Source: Amycolatopsis sp. 195334CR
Lineage (GTDB): Bacteria; Actinomycetota; Actinomycetes; Mycobacteriales; Pseudonocardiaceae
Assembly (NCBI RefSeq): GCF_017309385.1
Contig: NZ_JAFJMJ010000003.1
Span: 558,001-622,000, forward strand
DNA length: 64,000 nt
Reading direction: 5' to 3'
Shown here: positions 61,033 through 64,000 of the stretch, piece by piece
How positions within the stretch are numbered: the first letter of the stretch is position 1
How the letters are laid out: each line of letters begins with the position of its first letter
The notes under the pieces: generated by a model
What the model saw: only the letters and a program-made list of their open reading frames with translations
Told to the model about the DNA's origin: nothing
The model's database searches: none
Translations under genes and position numbers: made by a program

Positions 61033-61689
61033 TCATTCGTCGGCGTCCCGGACGAGCAGCGCGATCTGGACCCGGTTGTCCACGGCCAGCTTGGTGAACA
61101 GACTGCCGGTGTGCGCCTTCACCGTGGCGACGCTGATGTGCAGCTGACCGGCTATCTCGTTGTTGGACCGCCCGTCCGCGATGGCGCGGGCGGTCTGCAA
61201 CTCGCGTTCGGTGAGTGTGGACAGTCGTTCCCTGGCCCGGGCTTTCCGTGCCACGTCGGCCGCGCCCGCCCCGGTGGCGACCGCGATCAGCCGTGTGGCC
61301 GCGGCCGGTGACAGCGCGGGATTCCCGGCCGCCACCGTCCGGACGGCGGCCACGATGTCCGGCGGCGGGGTGTCCTTGAGCACGAACCCGAGCGCACCGG
61401 CACGCAGGGCGCCGAGCACCATCTCGTCGGAATCGAACGTGGTCAGCACCAGCACCCGCGGCGGCTCGGGCGCGGTGAGGATCTCCTCGGTGGCGCTCAG
61501 CCCATCGCGGCCGGGCATCCGCACGTCCATCAGCACGACGTCGGGCCGCAACTCGCCCACCATGGTGACGGCGGCGTCTCCGTCGGCGGCTTCCCCGGCC
61601 ACCACCAGATCCGGCTCGCCCTCGACGATGAGGCGCAACGCCATCCGCACCAGCTGATCGTCGTCGACGATCACGATCCGGGTCTTCAT
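61033..61689 (-). CDS. NarL-type response regulator of a two-component system
   Basis: The 218-residue protein has a receiver domain (VIVDDDQLVRMALRLIVEGEPD) with phospho-acceptor Asp55 in VVLMDVRMPGRDGL. A Lys in VLKDTPP follows, then a C-terminal LuxR HTH (LSTLTERELQTARAIADGRSNNEIAGQLHISVATVKAHTG). The kinase gene ends one base upstream of its ATG, so the pair is co-expressed. The large dyad at 62922-62963 before the kinase gene is the likely binding site, which would make the system autoregulated. Confidence 0.92.
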   Translation of the reverse strand: MKTRIVIVDDDQLVRMALRLIVEGEPDLVVAGEAADGDAAVTMVGELRPDVVLMDVRMPGRDGLSATEEILTAPEPPRVLVLTTFDSDEMVLGALRAGALGFVLKDTPPPDIVAAVRTVAAGNPALSPAAATRLIAVATGAGAADVARKARARERLSTLTERELQTARAIADGRSNNEIAGQLHISVATVKAHTGSLFTKLAVDNRVQIALLVRDADE

Positions 61690-62901
61690 TCACCCGCTCC
61701 CTTCCGGCCACGGCAGCCACGCGCCGAGAACGAAACCGCCCTCCGCCCGCTGGTGCTCCAGCTCGCCACCGGCGAGCGCGACCCGTTCGGCCAGCCCCAG
61801 CAAGCCGAACCCGGACGCCGGTGGCCGCTCGATCGTCCGCGCCGCACCGGAATCGCGGATCCCCACCCGCAGACCGTCGCCCGGCGTGCCCTCGACGGTG
61901 ACGTGAACCTGTGCCCCCGGAGCGTGTTTCCCGGCGTTGGTCAGTCCTTCTTGGACGATCCGATAGGCGGTGCGTGCGACCAGATCCGGCGGCTCACCCA
62001 CCGCCGTGTTCGTGAACGTGACGTCCAGTCCCAGCGCCCGTGCGTCGTCGACGAGTGCCGGAACGTCGGTGAGCCCGGGTTGCGGTGGTTCGGCGCGGTC
62101 CGGTCCCGCCCGCAACACCCCGAGCACATCCCGCAGTTCCTCCAGCGCCTGGTGGGAACCGTCGGCGATGCCCCGGGCCAGCACGGCGACCTGTTCGGCC
62201 GGGAGGTCGGTGCGGTGCCCGAGCACCCCGGCCTGCATGGCGACCAGGGAGACCCGGTGCGCGAGCACGTCGTGCATCTCACGCGCGATGCGATGCCGCT
62301 CCAGGATCCTGGCCTCCGCCGCTCGCGCGAGCTGTTCGCGTTCCGCGCTTTCCGCCCGCTCGCGCAGGGATCGCACCTCCTCCCGCCGCGCCCCGACCGC
62401 GATGCCGACCGCCACCACGATGCCCACGATCAACGTGGGCAGGGAGATCGCGAGCCACAACGGATCCACCCCGTCACGCCGGGGATAGAGGTCGTTGGTG
62501 AACAACACGGTGGTGGCCACGCAGGCCACCGCGAGCAACATGGTCTCCACCGGACGGCGGCGGGCCGCCAGCGAGCCCAGCGCCAGCAGCGCGGCACCGC
62601 TGGCCAGGGTGGACACGGTCGAGATCACGACGACCGCGGTGGCCACCACGACCGGGAAACGCCGCCGCCAGAGCAGCGCTACCAGACAAGCTAGCCCGAT
62701 CACCGGGTCACCGATGAAGAACCAGTCGATCCGCGCCCCCGTTGCGCCCGCGGGCAGTTGACTGGCGGCGAGCAACCAGACGAGCACACCACACGCCGCG
62801 GCGGCGAGGAGCCGCCACGCGTGGTGCCACGGCCCGATGGCGGGCCCGCCGACGTCGTTGATCACCGGCCCATCATCACCGACCGGTGGCAGCGGGCGCA
62901 T
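61690..62901 (-). CDS. Sensor histidine kinase (NarL-partner, HisKA_3 type)
   Basis: This 403-residue kinase has an N-terminal membrane part with about five hydrophobic segments and almost no extracellular loops, so it probably senses the membrane or an intramembrane signal. The HisKA_3 H-box is REMHDVLAHRVSL with His210. The HATPase_c domain shows VQEGLTNAGKHAPGAQV and GFGLLGLAERVALAGGEL. It resembles DesK/LiaS-like intramembrane-sensing kinases. The ATG at 62901 lies eight bases after a TAGCCG -10-like box, suggesting a leaderless message; an alternative GTG is at 62865. Confidence 0.9.
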   Translation of the reverse strand: MRPLPPVGDDGPVINDVGGPAIGPWHHAWRLLAAAACGVLVWLLAASQLPAGATGARIDWFFIGDPVIGLACLVALLWRRRFPVVVATAVVVISTVSTLASGAALLALGSLAARRRPVETMLLAVACVATTVLFTNDLYPRRDGVDPLWLAISLPTLIVGIVVAVGIAVGARREEVRSLRERAESAEREQLARAAEARILERHRIAREMHDVLAHRVSLVAMQAGVLGHRTDLPAEQVAVLARGIADGSHQALEELRDVLGVLRAGPDRAEPPQPGLTDVPALVDDARALGLDVTFTNTAVGEPPDLVARTAYRIVQEGLTNAGKHAPGAQVHVTVEGTPGDGLRVGIRDSGAARTIERPPASGFGLLGLAERVALAGGELEHQRAEGGFVLGAWLPWPEGSG

Positions 62902-62921
62902 TCGCCGTCCGGCTAGGACTG

Positions 62922-62963
62922 CCCCCTACCAAAGTTGCAGATCGCCGTCTCTTTGGTAGGGGG
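62922..62963. promoter_or_regulatory. Large dyad in the two-component divergent promoter
   Basis: CCCCCTACCAAAG (62922-62934) and CTTTGGTAGGGGG (62951-62963) are perfect complements with a 16-base spacer. The arms point outward, each upstream of one divergent gene (kinase operon and small membrane protein). This fits two response-regulator dimer sites or one extended site, and suggests the system controls both itself and the gene at 63049. Confidence 0.7.
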
Positions 62964-63048
62964 TGGTTCGCGACGGAAGATCGATGTGCCCGCCCCGCCC
63001 CTCCGGCGAGACTTCTCCGGGCAAGCACATCCCGGACGGAGGAGAGCG

Positions 63049-63285
63049 ATGAACAAGGGCGGCTACGTCGCGGCGCAGGTGCTCGGCATGGTGGTGACCG
63101 TCGTGTTCGCCCAGGCGAGCATCCGCAGTCTTGTCGACCATTCGTCGAACCCGCTGTGGGGTGCCCTCGACTGGGCGCCCGGCGGCTGGGGCGGACGGTT
63201 GGCCGTGCTCGTGCTGTGCACCGCGGCCGGAGCCGTGCTCACCGGCTGGGCCCACGACCGCCAGAAGACCAGAGCCCGCTCATGA
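63049..63285 (+). CDS. Small membrane protein, likely two-component target
   Basis: The 78-residue protein has two hydrophobic segments (YVAAQVLGMVVTVVFAQASI and LAVLVLCTAAGAVLTGW) joined by a loop with HSSNPLWGALDWAPGGWGG, and a basic tail (HDRQKTRARS). GGAGGAGAG precedes the ATG. I do not recognise the family. The promoter dyad shared with the kinase operon indicates control by the two-component system. It may be an effector or accessory sensor. Confidence 0.75.
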   Translation: MNKGGYVAAQVLGMVVTVVFAQASIRSLVDHSSNPLWGALDWAPGGWGGRLAVLVLCTAAGAVLTGWAHDRQKTRARS

Positions 63286-63443
63286 GGTCCTGGGCGGGCG
63301 CGAGAGAACGCCGCGGATCATGAGTGCTCAGCCGGACCTTCAGCGCGCTGTGCGGGGCGGGCACGATCACGAATCGGCGTACGAACGCACGCAGCAGGCT
63401 AACGACGCCCGTCGCCACGATGGCGGTGGTTTTAGCATTCGGC

Positions 63444-63830
63444 ATGGTCGACAACGGCACGCGGCTGATGCTCCGGCGAGGCCTGCTGCTCGCCGGGTTC
63501 GTGGTGACGGGCTGGGCGGCGACGCGGGTGGCGCTGTTGCTGAGCGGGAACGAAGCGGTCGTGGCCGAGGACGACCGGCACGGATATGTGGCGATCTTCT
63601 CGCTGGTGCTGATGCCGGTGCTGGCCGCCGCCCTGGTGGCGCTGGTGATCGCCGCCGGCGAAGTGTGGCGGCACGGCCGCTGGCCGATCGGCCCCGGGGT
63701 GGCGCTGGCGCTGTCGTCGCCGCTGGCCAGTCCGGTCGCGCTCGTCGCGTTCGCCCTGGGGGTGGTGATCATCGTGGTGGCGCTGGTGGATCGGCGTCAG
63801 AGGGCCTTGGCCAGGAAGTACTTGCGGTAA
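63444..63830 (+). CDS. Uncharacterised membrane protein
   Basis: The 128-residue protein has about four hydrophobic segments (LMLRRGLLLAGFVVTGWAA, YVAIFSLVLMPVLAAALVAL, and ALALSSPLASPVALVAFALG into VVIIVVALVD) and a basic tail. TAGCAT at 63433-63438 lies six bases before ATG 63444, which would make it leaderless. An in-frame ATG at 63420 is a possible earlier start. No family is recognised. Its 3' end overlaps the convergent GNAT gene by 34 bases. Confidence 0.6.
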   Translation: MVDNGTRLMLRRGLLLAGFVVTGWAATRVALLLSGNEAVVAEDDRHGYVAIFSLVLMPVLAAALVALVIAAGEVWRHGRWPIGPGVALALSSPLASPVALVAFALGVVIIVVALVDRRQRALARKYLR

Positions 63831-64000
63831 CCGCCGGGAAAATCGGGCAGTTCGCCGAACACGCGGTACCCGTGTGCTTCGTAGAACGGCCTGGCCTGGA
63901 AGCTGTAGGTGTCCAGCCAGGCGGACCGGCAGCCCCGCCTTCGGGCCTCGTCCTCGGCGGCCCGCAGCAAGGAGGCGCCGAGGCCCTGGCCGCGGGTCGA
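63797..64000 (-). CDS. GNAT-family N-acetyltransferase, C-terminal part
   Basis: The gene enters from the right edge, and only the last 67 or so residues are visible, ending in TGA at 63799-63797. The acetyl-CoA-binding motif RGQGLGASLLRAAEDEARRRG is followed by AWLDTYSFQARPFYEAHGY and KYFLAKAL, the typical end of a GNAT enzyme. The substrate is unknown. Confidence 0.82.
   Translation of the reverse strand, partial: STRGQGLGASLLRAAEDEARRRGCRSAWLDTYSFQARPFYEAHGYRVFGELPDFPGGYRKYFLAKAL

Overview
The window reads as a piece of a high-GC actinomycete chromosome, most likely from the Pseudonocardiaceae (an Amycolatopsis-like soil organism). The reasons are the G/C-rich third codon positions, GTG starts, TANNNT -10 boxes with several apparently leaderless genes, many SARP/AfsR, LAL and GntR regulators, a rifampicin monooxygenase preceded by a rifamycin-associated element, and an Fxs-like peptide-modification locus. 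The genus is inferred, not proven. I saw no rRNA, tRNA, CRISPR array, transposase or integrase.

Left part (1-13.5 kb). After the end of a GntR regulator and a long inverted-repeat terminator, a seven-gene minus-strand operon (383-8446) encodes an Fe-S oxidoreductase, an FAD oxidase, an unknown 87-residue protein, an APC permease, an aminoaldehyde-type dehydrogenase, an F420/flavin-type oxidoreductase and a zinc alcohol dehydrogenase. It is divergent from a FadR-type regulator and a Cache-domain protein, and is probably an amine or amino-acid catabolic unit. Two overlapping ABC-F genes (10329-13519) follow a leader that looks like a ribosome-controlled attenuator.

Region 13.5-31 kb. An organic hydroperoxide resistance gene, an alpha/beta hydrolase, a large LAL regulator, a DUF6130-type lipoprotein and a tannase-like esterase are tied together by three copies of a palindromic operator, each at exactly the same distance from a -10 box. 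Then come a LuxR/SARP-BTAD hybrid regulator, a 29-bp tandem repeat, a secreted serine hydrolase and an S1 protease, a SRPBCC protein, a response regulator, a short AfsR-like protein, an enoyl-CoA hydratase, and an APC permease divergent from a TetR/P1-peptidase pair with shared operator-like sites.

Region 30.8-45.7 kb. An IclR regulator, glucarate dehydratase, two D-2-hydroxyacid dehydrogenases, a TauE-like permease and a complete oligopeptide/opine-type ABC importer form what looks like one sugar-acid regulon. Near-identical 16-bp dyads lie at 31623, 31643 and 40184. Next are an NmrA-like oxidoreductase, an EamA exporter with its MarR repressor and operator, a VOC protein, and a rifamycin-associated element in front of rox.

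Region 45.9-56.5 kb is the most unusual part. A 65-residue FxsA-like peptide is translationally coupled to an HExxH peptide-modification enzyme. These face a minus-strand operon of a 602-residue cyclase-like/VMAP protein, a MoxR AAA ATPase and a 1466-residue vWA-like/NB-ARC/TPR (FxsT-like) protein. This combines an Fxs-type RiPP pathway without a radical SAM enzyme with a vWA-MoxR-VMAP conflict-type system.

The right end (56.7-64 kb) holds msrA, a class IV aminotransferase, an aldo/keto reductase with a LysR regulator, an unknown protein, a two-component system with a large dyad in its divergent promoter next to a small membrane protein, another membrane protein, and the C-terminal part of a GNAT acetyltransferase.
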